A stretch of DNA of 64,000 bases from positions 59,685-123,684 of the forward strand of contig JACKKC010000005.1 of NCBI GenBank assembly GCA_020637615.1. The letters run 5' to 3'. Both the position numbers and the translations under genes were made by a program. Shown piece after piece: positions 38,139 through 47,878 of the stretch; positions within the stretch are counted from its first letter, which is position 1; each line of letters begins with the position of its first letter. This stretch comes from Rhodovulum sp. (GTDB lineage: Bacteria > Pseudomonadota > Alphaproteobacteria > Rhodobacterales > Rhodobacteraceae). Under the pieces are notes generated by a model. The model was not told where the DNA came from. It did no database searches and saw only the letters and a program-made list of their open reading frames with translations.

Positions 38139-38897
38139 TCAGATCGATCCGGCCTCGACCATGTAGTTGTTGGCGGTGCACATGGCCGCGTCGTCGGAGG
38201 CGAGGAAGACCACCATGCGCGCCACATGGACCGGCTCGATCAGATCCGGAAGGCATTGCCGCTGGCGTTGCCGCTGCAGCGCCTCGGGGGTGACCCAGAG
38301 CGCCTTCTGCCGTTCGGTCATGATCCAGCCGGGAACCACCGTGTTGACGCGGATCCGGTGCGGCCCGAGGTCGCGGGCCATGGTCCGGGTCAGCCCGTGC
38401 ACCGCCGCCTTGGCGGTGGCGTAGATCGGGAAGCCCCCGCCCGCCTCCCACCAGGAATTCGACCCCATGTTGACGATGGCGCCGCCGCCCGCCGCGATCA
38501 TGTCGGGTGCCACCGCCTGAATGGCGAAGAAGAAGTGCCGCAGGTTGACGGCGATCCGGTCGTCGAAATACTCCGGCGTCACCTCGCGCCAGTCGTGCCG
38601 GTCGTCGCGGGCGGCGTTGTTGACCAGGACCGCCGCCGGGCCGAGCCTTTCGCGCAGGGCGGCGAGCGCGCGCCGCAGCGCCCCGATGTCGCGCAGGTCG
38701 CAGAGCTCGTAGGTGGCATTGCCGCCGATCGCCGCCGCCAGCGTCGCGGATGCTCCCCCGTCCATGTCGAGGAAGCCGACGCGGGCATCCTGTTCGGCGA
38801 AGCCGCGCACAATCTCGGCGCCGATGCCCGAGGCGCCGCCGGTCACCACGACGGTCCTTCCGGCGAGGCTGGGATAGATGGCGAAACGTCGGGTCAT
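38139..38897 (-). CDS. SDR-family oxidoreductase
   Basis: 252 residues. TGGASGIG cofactor motif, FLDMDG (Asp favours NAD), NNAARDD, catalytic Ser in NMGSNSWW and YATAKAAV. The start at 38897 gives MTRRFAIYPSLAGR; the longer in-frame extension is unconserved. Resembles sugar dehydrogenases of the L-fucose/galactose type, a resemblance by eye only. Its location near remains of a sugar-acid locus is suggestive. Confidence 0.9.
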   Translation of the reverse strand: MTRRFAIYPSLAGRTVVVTGGASGIGAEIVRGFAEQDARVGFLDMDGGASATLAAAIGGNATYELCDLRDIGALRRALAALRERLGPAAVLVNNAARDDRHDWREVTPEYFDDRIAVNLRHFFFAIQAVAPDMIAAGGGAIVNMGSNSWWEAGGGFPIYATAKAAVHGLTRTMARDLGPHRIRVNTVVPGWIMTERQKALWVTPEALQRQRQRQCLPDLIEPVHVARMVVFLASDDAAMCTANNYMVEAGSI

Positions 38898-38934
38898 CGG
38901 GTTCTCGCTTTCCGGTGCCTGGGGTTGGGTCGGC

Positions 38935-39246
38935 CTAGCCAGCGATCTCGGCCGCGAGGCGCGACCATTCCGCGCCGGGGTCGGCACCCTGGCGCCGGTC
39001 GCCCGCGCGCCGGTACCAATAGTCGGAATTGCCGAGGTCGCCCTCGATCCAGTGGGCCAGACCATGGACCCGGTCATGGTCGCGTCGGCCCTCGCCCTCC
39101 TGGCAGATGGCGTGGGCGCGGGACCATGCCGGCCCGGTGCGGAGCCCGCCCTTCGCGAGCCACCAGAGCGCCTGCGCCGCCGAGGTCAGGTCCTCGGGTG
39201 GCGCGGCCGCGTCGAGGCTCGTGGTGATCCGGTCGGCATTCGACAT
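38935..39246 (-). CDS. Hypothetical protein, 103 residues
   Basis: Not recognised by name. The ATG at 39246 gives MSNADRITTSLDAAAPPED. It has no membrane segment. The motif HGLAHWIEGDLGNSDYWYRR, with paired His, Trp and Tyr residues, looks like a conserved core. Codon use fits the genome, so I take it as a real gene. It lies 37 bases upstream of the SDR on the same strand. Confidence 0.65.
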   Translation of the reverse strand: MSNADRITTSLDAAAPPEDLTSAAQALWWLAKGGLRTGPAWSRAHAICQEGEGRRDHDRVHGLAHWIEGDLGNSDYWYRRAGDRRQGADPGAEWSRLAAEIAG

Positions 39247-39343
39247 GGTGCGGCGCCTCCCCTTGCCGGTCATTCCCCTGCAAGGGGGCCGGATTCGCGC
39301 CGGGGCGTCAACAGCAAAGCCACGTCCCGCCCGGCCGGCCGAG

Positions 39344-40410
39344 TCAGCCGCCCCGTAGCGGGAGGGCCTCAGGGCCCACGAGCGGGCGACGGGCGCGCTT
39401 GCGCAGGAGTTCCAGATGGCCGAGCGGCGTCCAGCCGACGATCGTCGTGTCGATATCCTCGTCGCGCAGCGCCGCGGTCAGGGCGGCCTCGATGCGCCGG
39501 CGCTCGCCCTTCGGGAGCGGCGCGAGGTCGAGGACGATCTGGCCGCCGAGCCCGCGCAGCCGCAGCTGGCGGGGCAGGTCGCGGATCGCCGCGAGATTGG
39601 CCTTGAGCGCGGCCGCCGGGGAGGTGTCGGCGCCGGTATTCACGTCGACCGCGACGAGCGCGCGCGTCGCCTCGATGGTGAAATGGCCGTCACCCGCCGG
39701 GATGCGCGCATCCGCCATCGCCGCGACCGCCTCCCAGACGCCGGCATCGGCCAGCGCGGTGGCGGCCTCGCGCAGGGCGGCATCGGGCGTCCACCAGTCG
39801 CGCCGGGCGGTTTCGGCGGAGCCGGGCGCAGGAGGCGCAGGCATGCCGGCGCGGCATCGGCCGCGGCGGCCGCGATGGGCTGCCACTCGGCCCGGAGCGC
39901 TTCGATCTCGCGGGCGATCGCTGGGGCGGGGGCCGTTGCAGCGGCGCTGCGCAGGATCAGGCCGAGATCGTCCGGAGCGCCCTCCATCGCCGAGTCGGCG
40001 AGGGCCTCCAGGCTCTGCCGCAGGTCGGGCGAGCGGATCGAGCGGGCGATGTTGCGGCCGGGCGCGCCCGGCGTCAGGATCGCGAACCGGCCCTTGAGCC
40101 GGATCCTCTCGCCGACCGGCGGGGCCTTGCCGGGTTCGGCCCAGCCGCCGACCTGCACCAGCACCGGCCTTCCCGGCGGGGGAAGGCGCCGGCTGCGCAG
40201 CAATCCCGAATGGCCGGCGCCGAGGTCGACCATCGCGCCGCCGAGTCCCTTCATCGGGCGGGAGGCCACGGCGCGGAAGATCGCCTCCGGTTGCGGGGCG
40301 CTGCCGGCGGGCGGATCGATCAGGAGGTCGTGCAGCTGGCCGTCGACCAGGAGCGCCGTGGCGTCTCCGCCGCCGGGCAGGGGCTCGATGAGGATCTGCC
40401 TGCCTCTCAC
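39344..40410 (-). pseudogene. Ribonuclease E/G family protein, one frameshift as read
   Basis: RNase G-like catalytic region without an N-terminal S1 domain. Frame one runs from the GTG (RGRQILIEPLPGGG, GLGGAMVDLGAGHSGLL, VLVQVGGWAEPGKAP) to about 39830. The second frame continues with RRDWWTPDA, ALVAVDVNTGADTS (catalytic metal Asp motif), GLGGQIVLDLAPL and DTTIVGWTPLGHLELLRKR. Restoring one C in the run at about 39826 would rejoin both halves into ~355 residues. The GTG overlaps the maf stop. Likely functional gene with a sequence error rather than a true pseudogene; see findings. Confidence 0.8.
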
Positions 40411-40995
40411 GGCCGGGCCGCGGGGCGGATGCCGGCGGCGGCGAGCAGGCCGACCGTCTCGGCGAGTGGCAAGCCGACGACATTGGAATAGGAGCCGTTG
40501 ATCCAGGGAATGAGCGCGCCGGCGCGCCCCTGGATCCCGTAGCCGCCGGCCTTGTCCTGCCAGTCGTCGCTGGCGACATGGGCGGCGATCTCGCCCTCCG
40601 ACAGGCGCTTGAAGCGCACGGCGGTCTCCACGGTCCGGCTGCGCAGGCGGTCGGGGCCGCGCAGGGCGATGGCGGTGACGACCCGGTGCCGGCGCCCGGA
40701 GAGCAGCCGCAGGAAGCCCTCCGCCTCGGCCGCGTCCGAGGCTTGCCGAGCATGCGGCGGCCGAGGGCGACGATCGTGTCGGCCGCCAGTACCGCGTCGG
40801 CGGCGGCCGCTTCGACGGCGGACGCCTTGGCGATCGCCAGGCGCAGGGCGCAGGCGCGGGGCAATTCGCCCGGGCGAGGCGTCTCGTCGATTTGGGCGGG
40901 GCGAGGGCGTCGGGGAAGTAGCCTGCCTGGGCCAGAAGTTCGGCCCGGCGCGGCGAAGCCGAGGCGAGGATCAGCCGCGGCACGTGCCCGGCCAA
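40407..40995 (-). pseudogene. maf: Maf-like nucleoside triphosphate pyrophosphatase, two frameshifts as read
   Basis: All family parts are present but in three frames: PRLILASASPRRAELL (signature SASPRR), then PRACALRLAIAKA and AVLAADTIVALG (DT active-site motif), then SDDWQDKAGGYGIQGRAG. Each frame change equals one missing base (near 40893 and 40741). Repairing both gives ~192 residues, the normal length. Sits between infA and the RNase gene, as in related genomes. Maf proteins hydrolyse modified nucleotides such as m7GTP. Confidence 0.8.
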
Positions 40996-40996
40996 G

Positions 40997-41214
40997 TCAC
41001 TTGAAGCGATAGTTGATCCGTCCCTTGGTCAGGTCATAGGGCGTCATCTCGACCTGAACCTTGTCGCCGGCCAGCACGCGGATGCGGTTCTTGCGCATCT
41101 TGCCGGCTGTATGCGCGATGATGACGTGGCCGTTCTCGAGCTCCACCCGGAAGGTCGCGTTGGGCAGAAGCTCGGTCACGACCCGGGAAATTCGAGAAGT
41201 TCTTCCTTGGCCAT
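40997..41214 (-). CDS. infA: Translation initiation factor IF-1, one-base deletion as read
   Basis: The start codon at 41214 gives MAKEELLEFPG, then the frame is lost; one frame over, VTELLPNATFRVELENGHVI through AHTAGKMRKNRIRVLAGDKV to YRFK is textbook IF-1. The span is 218 bases, exactly one short of the 219 needed for the universal 72-residue protein. The missing base is most simply a G in the run at about 41182. IF-1 is essential, so a real null allele is very unlikely; treat as a sequence error. Confidence 0.88.
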
Positions 41215-41339
41215 CTGGTCTCCGATACGGGTCCTGTGCATGCGCAGCGGCAGAAGCTTTTTGCGCGCGCGGAAAATGACGCCAATGCCGCGTCAGTTCA
41301 AGGGAAATCGCGGTGATGAGCGTAAAGCGATCATGCTGC

Positions 41340-41816
41340 TCAATTTCTGTAATGTAGCACGCAGATCAGGGTGAAGAGGCGGCGGGCGGTGGCGAGGTCG
41401 GTTTCGACCCTGCCCTCGAGCCTTTCGAGCAGGGCCGGCTGCCCTGGTCGTGGATGCTGCGCCGGCCGGTATCTACCGCCTCGATGGCGGCGGGCGGCAG
41501 ACGGCGCACGGCGTCGAAATAGCTTTCGCAGATCTGGAAGTAATCCTTCACGATCTGGTTGAACGGCGCCAGGGAAAGCTCAGGCCACCGGCGGCTTCGC
41601 CGCCCTCCGTGGCGAGCCGCATTCCGAGGCGGCCGTCGTTCACTGCGAGCGTCAGCTGGTAGGGGCCAGGCGCCGTCGCGCCGGCAAAGGCGGGAAGCGG
41701 TTGCTCTCCAGGAGGTCGAAGATCGCGACCTGGCGCTCCTGCTCGATCTCCGGGGTCGGCGGCGGGAGCCCCGCCTCGTCGAGCGTCACCGCGCTGAGCC
41801 GGTCGGCGTCAGGCAT
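41340..41816 (-). pseudogene. UPF0262 family protein, three frameshifts as read
   Basis: Family pieces in order: LDEAGLPPPTPEIEQERQVA then IFDLLESNRF; PYQLTLAVNDGRL; VKDYFQICESYFDAVRRL, AIEAVDTGRRSIHDQG; ARRLFTLICVLH. They sit in three successive frames, each step equal to one missing base, and the sum restores 480 bases (159 residues, the usual size). The start overlaps the hisD stop (ATGCCTGA). Function of the family is unknown; it is regularly next to hisD. Confidence 0.78.
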
Positions 41817-43120
41817 CCCGCCCGGCCTCGTTGAGCCGCTCAAGCCGGGCCTCGACGGAGAGCGCATGCGCCTCCAGGCCTTCGGCCCGCGCCAGCCGCA
41901 CCGCGGCGGGGCCGACATGGGCGAGGCCCGCGGGGGTCATGCGGGCCAGGGTGGTGCGCTTCATGAAATCGAGCACCGAGAGGCCGGAGGAGAACCGCGC
42001 GGACCGCGACGTCGGCAGGACATGGTTCGGGCCGCCCACGTAGTCGCCGATCGCCTCGGCGGTCAGCGGACCGATGAAGATGGCGCCGGCGTGGCTTACG
42101 CGGGCCGCGAGTTCCTCCGCCTCGGCGGTGAAGATCTCGAGATGCTCGGGCGCGATGCGGTCGGAGATCGCCACGGCCGTCTCCCAGTCCTCCACCACGA
42201 TCACCGCGCCGAAGTCGCGCCAGCTCGCGCCCGCGATCTCCCGGCGTTCCAGCGTCGCCAGCCGGGCGTCCACCGCGGCCGCCACGGCGCGGCCGAAGTC
42301 GGTGTCGTCGGTGACGAGGATGGATTGCGCCGCGGGGTCGTGCTCGGCCTGGGCCATCAGATCGAGCGCCACCCAGTCGGGATCGTTGCGCCCGTCCGCC
42401 ATCACCAGGACCTCGGAGGGGCCCGCGATCATGTCGATGCCGACCCGACCGAAGACGCGGCGCTTGGCCGCCGCGACCCAGGCATTGCCGGGGCCGGTGA
42501 TCTTGTCCACGGGGCGGATTGTCTCTGTCCCATAGGCCAGCGCGCCAATCGCCTGGGCGCCGCCGATGCGGTAGATCGTCTCGACCCCGGCGAGCCGGGC
42601 GGCAAGCAGTACCAGCGGATTGATCGCGCCGTCCGGGGTCGGCGCGCAGATCACCAGACGGCCGACACCGGCCACCCGCGCCGGGATCGCGTTCATCAGC
42701 ACCGAGGAGGGATAGGAGGCGCGGCCCCGGGCACGTAGAGCCCAGCCGCCGCGACCAGGTCCAGCGCCAGCCGAGCTGTGCCCCGGAAGCGTCCGACCAT
42801 TGCGCATCCGCCGGCAGCTGGCGCTCGTGATAGGCGCGGATGCGGTCGGCCGCGAGTTCGAGCGCGGCGCGGTCCTGCGGGTCGACCCCGGCGATGGCCG
42901 CATCGATCTCCTCCGCCGAGAAGGCGAGGTCTCGGGCGTCAGCGAAAGGCGGTCCCAGCGCTCGGTCAGCGCGATCAGCGCCGCATCGCCGCAGGCTTCC
43001 ACGTCGGCCAGGATCGCCGCGGCATCGGCATCCACCGCGGCCTCGGTCTCGCGCTTCTGCGCGAAGCGCAACGAATCGCGCGTCGAAATCCGGGCTGCGG
43101 CTGTCGAGGAAATGCGGCAT
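41809..43120 (-). pseudogene. hisD: Histidinol dehydrogenase, four frame changes as read
   Basis: Last step of histidine synthesis (L-histidinol to L-histidine, two NAD, zinc). The C-terminal three-quarters are intact (GAQAIGALAYGTETI, KITGPGNAWV, IDMIAGPSEVLV with zinc/active-site residues, EHLEIF). The N-terminal third is spread over three frames: MPHFLDSRSPDFDARF; QKRETEAAVDADAAAIL; LAFSAEEIDAAIAGVDPQDR. Three steps match single lost bases in C or G runs (near 42928, 42756 and 42727) and one an extra T near 43069. Repaired length is ~437 residues, normal for HisD. Confidence 0.85.
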
Positions 43121-43134
43121 CGCGGCGGCCGGGA

Positions 43135-43616
43135 TCAGTCGGGGAATGCCGGGGCGCCGCGCCGGCCTGGGCGAGATGCGGGCGGGTCACGTCGGTCAGG
43201 GTCACCTCGAGGCATTCGACGTCGAGTGCGATCTCGCCGTCGCCGGCGAGCACCGCGCGCAGCCGGCCGCCGCCCTCGGGTCCGGGTTCGAAGCCCAGCG
43301 ACAGCAGCGAGATCACCAGGTCGCGGTCCTGCGGGTCGACGCCCATGGCCCGCACGCGGGTCGCGCTCTCGATGGTGAGCAGGCAGCGCACCCGCTCGAA
43401 GGGGCGGTTCTGGCGGCGGGCGCGGGCGCTGTCCTCCCAGCGGAAGCGGTTGAGCAGCAGGGCGAACCGCCTGTGCCGCGGCATCCAGGCGATGTCCGAG
43501 GTCTGTCCCACGGCGTCCTGCAGCAGCGCCGAGATCACCGCGAGATCCTCGGCCGTCTCGGCACGCAGCCGCAGCGGGCGTTCGGCGCCGTCCTCGAAGC
43601 GCGCGTCCTCGGTCAT
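43135..43616 (-). CDS. DUF2948 family protein (terminal frameshift as read)
   Basis: About 160 residues. Conserved stretches: LRLRAETAEDLAVISALLQD, VGQTSDIAWMPRHRRFALLL, NRFRWED and VRCLLTIESATRVRAMGVD. One base is missing near the end (run of C at about 43142), so as read the frame misses its TGA and runs into hisD; with one C restored it would end HSPD. ATG overlaps the murA stop. Function unknown; conserved neighbour of murA and hisD. Confidence 0.82.
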
Positions 43617-44884
43617 GCCGCCTCGCGGATGCGTTCGATCTCGGCGCCGCAGGCGGAGAGCTTCTCCTCGACGCGCTCGTAGCCGCGGTCGAGGTGATAG
43701 ACGCGCGCCACGCGGGTCTCGCCCTCGGCGGCGAGCCCGGCGAGGATCAGGCTGACCGAGGCGCGCAGGTCGGTGGCCATGACCGGCGCGCCCTTGAGCC
43801 TTTCCACCCCGGTGACCGTCGCGGTGCCGCCGTGGACCTCGATCTGCGCCCCCATGCGCACGAGTTCCGGCGCATGCATGAAGCGGTTCTCGAAGATGCG
43901 CTCCTCGAGATGGCTGGTGCCGTCGGCGGTGGCCAGGAGCGCCATCATCTGCGCCTGGAGATCGGTGGGAAAGCCCGGGTGCGGCGCAGTGACCACGTCG
44001 ACCGGCCGGATGCGGCCGTTCGCCCGGCTGACCCGCAGGCCGGCGTCGGTCTCGCGCACCTCGATGCCGGCGACCTCGAGCTTGTCGGCGAAGGCCGCGA
44101 CCAGATCGCGCCGGCCGCCGAGCAGCTCCACGTCGCCGCCGGTGATGGCGGGGGCCAGCATGTAGGTGCCGAGCTCGATCCGGTCGGCGACCACGGGATG
44201 GGTCGCGCCGCGCAGACGGTCGACGCCCTGGACCTCGATCGTGGCCGAGCCCTCGCCGGCGATCTGGGCGCCCATGCGGCGCAGGCAATGCACCAGGTCG
44301 ACGATTTCGGGCTCGCGGGCGGCGTTCTTCAAGAGCGTGGTGCCGCGGGCCAGCGTCGCGGCCATCAGGATGTTCTCGGTCGCCCCGACCGAGACCATCG
44401 GCATGTCGATGGTCGCGCCCCGGAGCCCGTCCGTGGCGCTGGCGTGCACATAGCCGTCGCGCAGCTCGAGCGTCGCGCCGAGCGCTTCGAGCCCCTTGAG
44501 ATGCAGGTCCACGGGGCGCGCGCCAATGGCGCAGCCGCCGGGCAGCGAGACCACCGCGTGACCATCCCGCGCCAACATCGGCCCGAGCACCAGGATCGAG
44601 GCGCGCATCTTGCGCACCAGGTCGTAATCCGCGCGATGGTTGGCGATGGCCTGCGTGCCGACGACGAGGACGCGCCCGTCCTGCAGGCTCGCGACCTCGC
44701 AGCCGAGCGATTCGAGCAAGGCGCTCATGGTGCGGATGTCGGAGAGGCGCGGTGCATTGGTCAGCGTCAGCGGCTCGTCGGTGAGGAGGGCTGCCGGCAT
44801 CAGCGTGAGGCAGGCGTTCTTGGCGCCCGAGATCGGAATGCGCCCTTCCAGCCGACGGCCGCCGCGCACGAGAATGCTGTCCAT
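43613..44884 (-). CDS. murA: UDP-N-acetylglucosamine 1-carboxyvinyltransferase
   Basis: 423 residues, EPSP-synthase fold; transfers enolpyruvate from PEP to UDP-GlcNAc, the first committed step of peptidoglycan synthesis. Catalytic Cys is present in LPGGCAIGARPVD (the fosfomycin target; Asp here would give resistance). N-terminus MDSILVRGGRRLEGRIPISG and KNAC substrate Lys/Asn are typical. Frame fully intact, in contrast to its downstream neighbours. Confidence 0.97.
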   Translation of the reverse strand: MDSILVRGGRRLEGRIPISGAKNACLTLMPAALLTDEPLTLTNAPRLSDIRTMSALLESLGCEVASLQDGRVLVVGTQAIANHRADYDLVRKMRASILVLGPMLARDGHAVVSLPGGCAIGARPVDLHLKGLEALGATLELRDGYVHASATDGLRGATIDMPMVSVGATENILMAATLARGTTLLKNAAREPEIVDLVHCLRRMGAQIAGEGSATIEVQGVDRLRGATHPVVADRIELGTYMLAPAITGGDVELLGGRRDLVAAFADKLEVAGIEVRETDAGLRVSRANGRIRPVDVVTAPHPGFPTDLQAQMMALLATADGTSHLEERIFENRFMHAPELVRMGAQIEVHGGTATVTGVERLKGAPVMATDLRASVSLILAGLAAEGETRVARVYHLDRGYERVEEKLSACGAEIERIREAA

Positions 44885-44891
44885 GGATGCG

Positions 44892-45050
44892 TCAGTCCTG
44901 CTGGTCGCGGGCTCCGGCCGCGCCGCTGCGCGCCCGTTTCTGCGCCTTGCGCCGCGCGAGATTGGCCCGCAACGCCTCCGCCAGCCGCTCGGCCTTGCGC
45001 GCGGCGGGCGCCGGCTTATCCTTGGCGGCGGTGGGCGGGTTCCTCTGCAT
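44892..45050 (-). CDS. Small basic protein upstream of murA, 52 residues
   Basis: Starts MQRNPPTAAKDKPAPAARKA and continues with the helix-prone basic stretch RLAEALRANLARRKAQKRAR, ending QQD. The stop is 7 bases before the murA ATG, so it should be translated as part of the murA operon. GC-rich codon use fits. I do not recognise a function; the Lys/Arg/Ala composition suggests nucleic-acid or ribosome binding, which is inference. Confidence 0.6.
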   Translation of the reverse strand: MQRNPPTAAKDKPAPAARKAERLAEALRANLARRKAQKRARSGAAGARDQQD

Positions 45051-45157
45051 GGGGTCTCTCTAGCGCAGGCGATGGGCTGGGTCCAGATTGTGCTTGCGCC
45101 AAGTGCCAGATCCGCTAGAAGGCCCGGGCTCGCCGCCGCGGAACGAAGGGCGGAATT

Positions 45158-45232
<75 letters not shown>

Positions 45233-45249
45233 TCTCGCTTTTTGATCCA

Positions 45250-45545
45250 GAAATCCACCCTAAGTACTTGAACAGGAATGAAAAATCTGGGGTTTCATAC
45301 ACCCCATTTTAACCGTATATCAGTGGTTCCGCAAAGACCAATCTAAGCACCGTTTGGTGCATGGCGAAGTCACAATTTTTGTATATATTCCAGGCGTTTG
45401 ACAGGAAATTCAGGGCGAGTTCAATACAATCCTCCAGCCGTCCCTTGGGCGGCACGGTTGCTTCAACCCGTTCGGCAAGCACGATCTTCTGGCGCTCCAG
45501 CTTTTCGATACGCGCTTCATAGGCGCTGACGACCGAAGCATTCGG
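45250..45545 (-). pseudogene. Serine site-specific recombinase, C-terminal remnant
   Basis: The minus strand reads ASVVSAYEARIEKLERQKIV, then LEDCIELALNFLSNAWNIY, HQTVLRLVFAEPLIYG, a TAA, and in the same frame NGVYETPDFSFLFKYLG. This matches the C-terminal coiled-coil and tail of large serine recombinases (pattern LExRKxxL...FL.NPWxLW...R..VLKLAF..L.Y...FRTPxxSLPFK). The catalytic domain is missing. The stretch is clearly more AT-rich than the chromosome. It abuts tRNA-Thr. Confidence 0.65.
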
Positions 45546-45660
45546 ACACCCTGAAGAACTACATACTTAGCGGCCCGCCGGCCCGCGGGGCCGCGCCCTC
45601 GGTCAGGGCTTCCTCGGTCTGAACGGCGTTCCGGCCCTGTTTTTTTTGGGGATCTTCCGA

Positions 45661-46650
45661 CTACGCGACGGCTGCTCTCCGTTCGAGGAACACGAGCCGC
45701 TTCATGTTGAATGCGATGTTGGCCATGCCGATCTTGGCCTTGGCGCGCGCAACGCCGATCGTCCGCACGCCGAGCCCCATCCTGTCCTTCTGCTCTGCAA
45801 AGGGATGCTCGACCGCCGAGCGGACCTTCGAGCGGGCTGCGTTGGCGCGCTGATGCGGCGCCTTCAGCGGCTTGCCTGGAGGACGGCGGAAGTGGATCAT
45901 CGAGGACAGCCCGGCCCGTGCGATGTGCTTCTCGTTTTTCTGTGACCGGTACGCGGTATCGGCCCAGACGCCCATCGTGCCGGGCGGCGTCGGTCACCGA
46001 CCATTTCCGGATCAGCCCATGGCGCCGGTCGACGTTGATGTGGGATTTGTAGCCGAAGACCGGCGTGGCAATCTCGGCCATCATGCCGCCGTCCGGGCGG
46101 CGCTTCTTGCGGCCCCGCTTCAGGGTCCAGCGCGCATCGCGATCCTTCTGGGCGAGCTTCCGGGGCTTCGTGGTCCAGCCCTCCGGAATGCCGCCGCCCT
46201 TGATGATCTCGCGCTCCTCGTCGGTCATCCTCTGACGCGGCGCGGCGATGATGGACGCATCCACGATCTGGCCACCCATCGCCAGGTAGCCGGCGTCCTT
46301 CAGATGCGCATCGAACCGGGCGAAGAGCCTTTCCACGGCCCCCGCCTCGACCAGAGCCTCCCGGAACCGCCAGATCGTCGTCTCGTCAGGGACCCGGTCA
46401 CCATCCTCGATCCCGAGGAACCGTCCGAAGGTCCGCCGGTCCATGATCTGGAACTCCGCTTGCGCGTCGGACAGACCTGAGACGCGCCTGGATCATCAGC
46501 ACCGGGCCCATCGGCGGCCGCCCGCCCTTCGACCCGTCCGACCGATTCAGCGCCGCGTCGAGTTCCGGCCTGAAGACCTCGAAATCCAACACAGCAGAAA
46601 GCCGTTCCAGCGGATCGCCCGCCTTCGACAGCGCCGCCCATGCCGCTCAG
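45661..46650 (-). pseudogene. IS5-family transposase, frameshifted
   Basis: Pieces in order on the minus strand: VLDFEVFRPELDAALNRSDG, GRPPMGPVLMIQARL, IMDRRTFGRFLGIEDGDRVP, DETTIWRFREAL, GGQIVDASIIAAPRQR, VFGYKSHINVDRRHGLIRKW, then after a shift GVWADTAYRSQKNEKHI and VEHPFAEQKDRMGLGVRTIG. About 990 bases with at least two indels. Related to IS1031/IS5-subgroup transposases. Probably inactive. Confidence 0.8.
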
Positions 46651-46680
46651 AGCGAGGGGCTTTTCAAGGTGTCCAGAAGT

Positions 46681-46715
46681 CAGACGAGGTGGGAATCCTG
46701 AACGTCAACAGACCC
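46681..46715 (-). repeat. IS5-type terminal inverted repeat, orphan copy
   Basis: 35 bases beginning CAGACGAGGTGGGAATCC and ending CAACAGACCC. It is the exact inverse of the end of the IS5 element that starts at 47879. Only this tip of the element remains here. Confidence 0.8.
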
Positions 46716-46717
46716 TA

Positions 46718-47876
46718 GTCACCTGAATCTAAAGTTCGGCACATGTGTTTCGCTGTGTCCGCTGGCAGAACCGCTTGACGGATGCGAGGATCTCATCAGC
46801 TGATTTGACCCATCGGTATGGCTTGGGCTTCTCGTTATGCGCCTCAATGAAGGCGGCAATGTCGGCCTCTAGCTCGGCGGTGGACCGGTGGACACCCCGT
46901 TGCAGTTGCTTGCGTGTCAACTCAGCGAACCAACGCTCCACTTGGTTGATCCAGCTTGCCGACGTGGGCGTGAAATGCACGTGCCAGTGCGGGCGGCGCG
47001 CCAGCCACGCCTTGACGCGCGGCGTTTTGTGCGTGGCATAGTTGTCCATCACCAGATGCACCTCCGGCCCGTCCGGCATGGCAACGTCGATCTTCTTGAG
47101 GAAGTCGAGGAACCCGGTTGCCCGATGCCGTTTGTAGCATTTCGATCACTGCCCCCGTGGCGATATCGAGCGCGGCAAACAGCGACGTCGTGCCGTGTCG
47201 AATGTATGTGTGGGTTCTGCGTTCGGCGACACCCGACGCCATCGGCAGCACCGGCTGTTCGCGGTCCAGCGCCTGGATCTGCGATTTTCATCTACACACA
47301 GCACGATAGCCCGGTTCGGCGGCGACATGTAAAGGCCGACGATGTCCTGCACCTTGTCGACGAACAGCGGATCGGTCGAGAGTTTGAACGTCTCGCTCCG
47401 ATGCGGCTGAAGGCCGAAGGCGGCCCAGATGCGCCGGATTGTCGTATGCGACAGGCCCGTTGCTGCAGCCATCGATCGGATCGACCAATGGGTGGCATCC
47501 TTCGGCGCGCTGTTCGTTGTGCGTTCGATTACCGCAGCAACCTGATCGTCCGATACGGTGCGTGGCCGACCGGGCCGGTATTCGTCGGTCAAACCCTCGA
47601 TCCGCTCCTTCACAAACCGCCTGCGCCATTTGCCAACAGTGTGCTCATGCACACCGAGCCGCGCACCAGCCTCCTTGCTTTGAAGCCCTTCCGCGCAGAG
47701 CAAGATCATCCTGCACCGGTCCGAGAGCGACCGCGCCGCCTTGTGTCGCCGAACCTGTGCTTCGAGGAAGGCCCGTTCCTCCTCACTCAGAACGACCTCG
47801 TCTGCCAAACGCCCCACCATCGCATCATCTCCCGATATACATCAAGTTAATGATACGAAGTACAGTTCCAGATGAC
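46718..47876 (-). mobile_element. IS630-family insertion sequence
   Basis: About 1.16 kb flanked on each side by TA (within CTAG), the IS630 target duplication. Imperfect terminal repeats: left GTCACCTGAATCTAAAGTTCG, complement of right GTCATCTGGAACTGTACTTCG; both differ at a few positions. It contains one frameshifted transposase gene and is bracketed by outward-facing copies of an IS5-type end. Confidence 0.75.
46729..47820 (-). pseudogene. IS630-family transposase, frameshifted
   Basis: Reads LSEEERAFLEAQVRRHKAAR, RCRMILLCAEGLQSKEAGAR (HTH), DATHWSIRSMAAATGLSHTT, VLCVDE (first Asp), then in another frame VAERRTHTYIRHGTTSLFAA, then VHLVMDNYATHKTP (second Asp) and WINQVERWFAELTRK (Glu). The DDE set is complete but spread over frames; the first shift is one A short in an A run after VDE. 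Confidence 0.82.
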
Positions 47877-47878
47877 TA

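Noticed and set aside
39344..43616. Programmed frameshifting or translational recoding as explanation for the broken genes
   Set aside because: No common slippery sequence or stimulator is visible, shifts occur at many sites in unrelated genes, and infA is not known to be recoded.
45630..45650. T run near 45636-45643 as a rho-independent terminator
   Set aside because: No convincing GC stem directly precedes the T run in the proper orientation.
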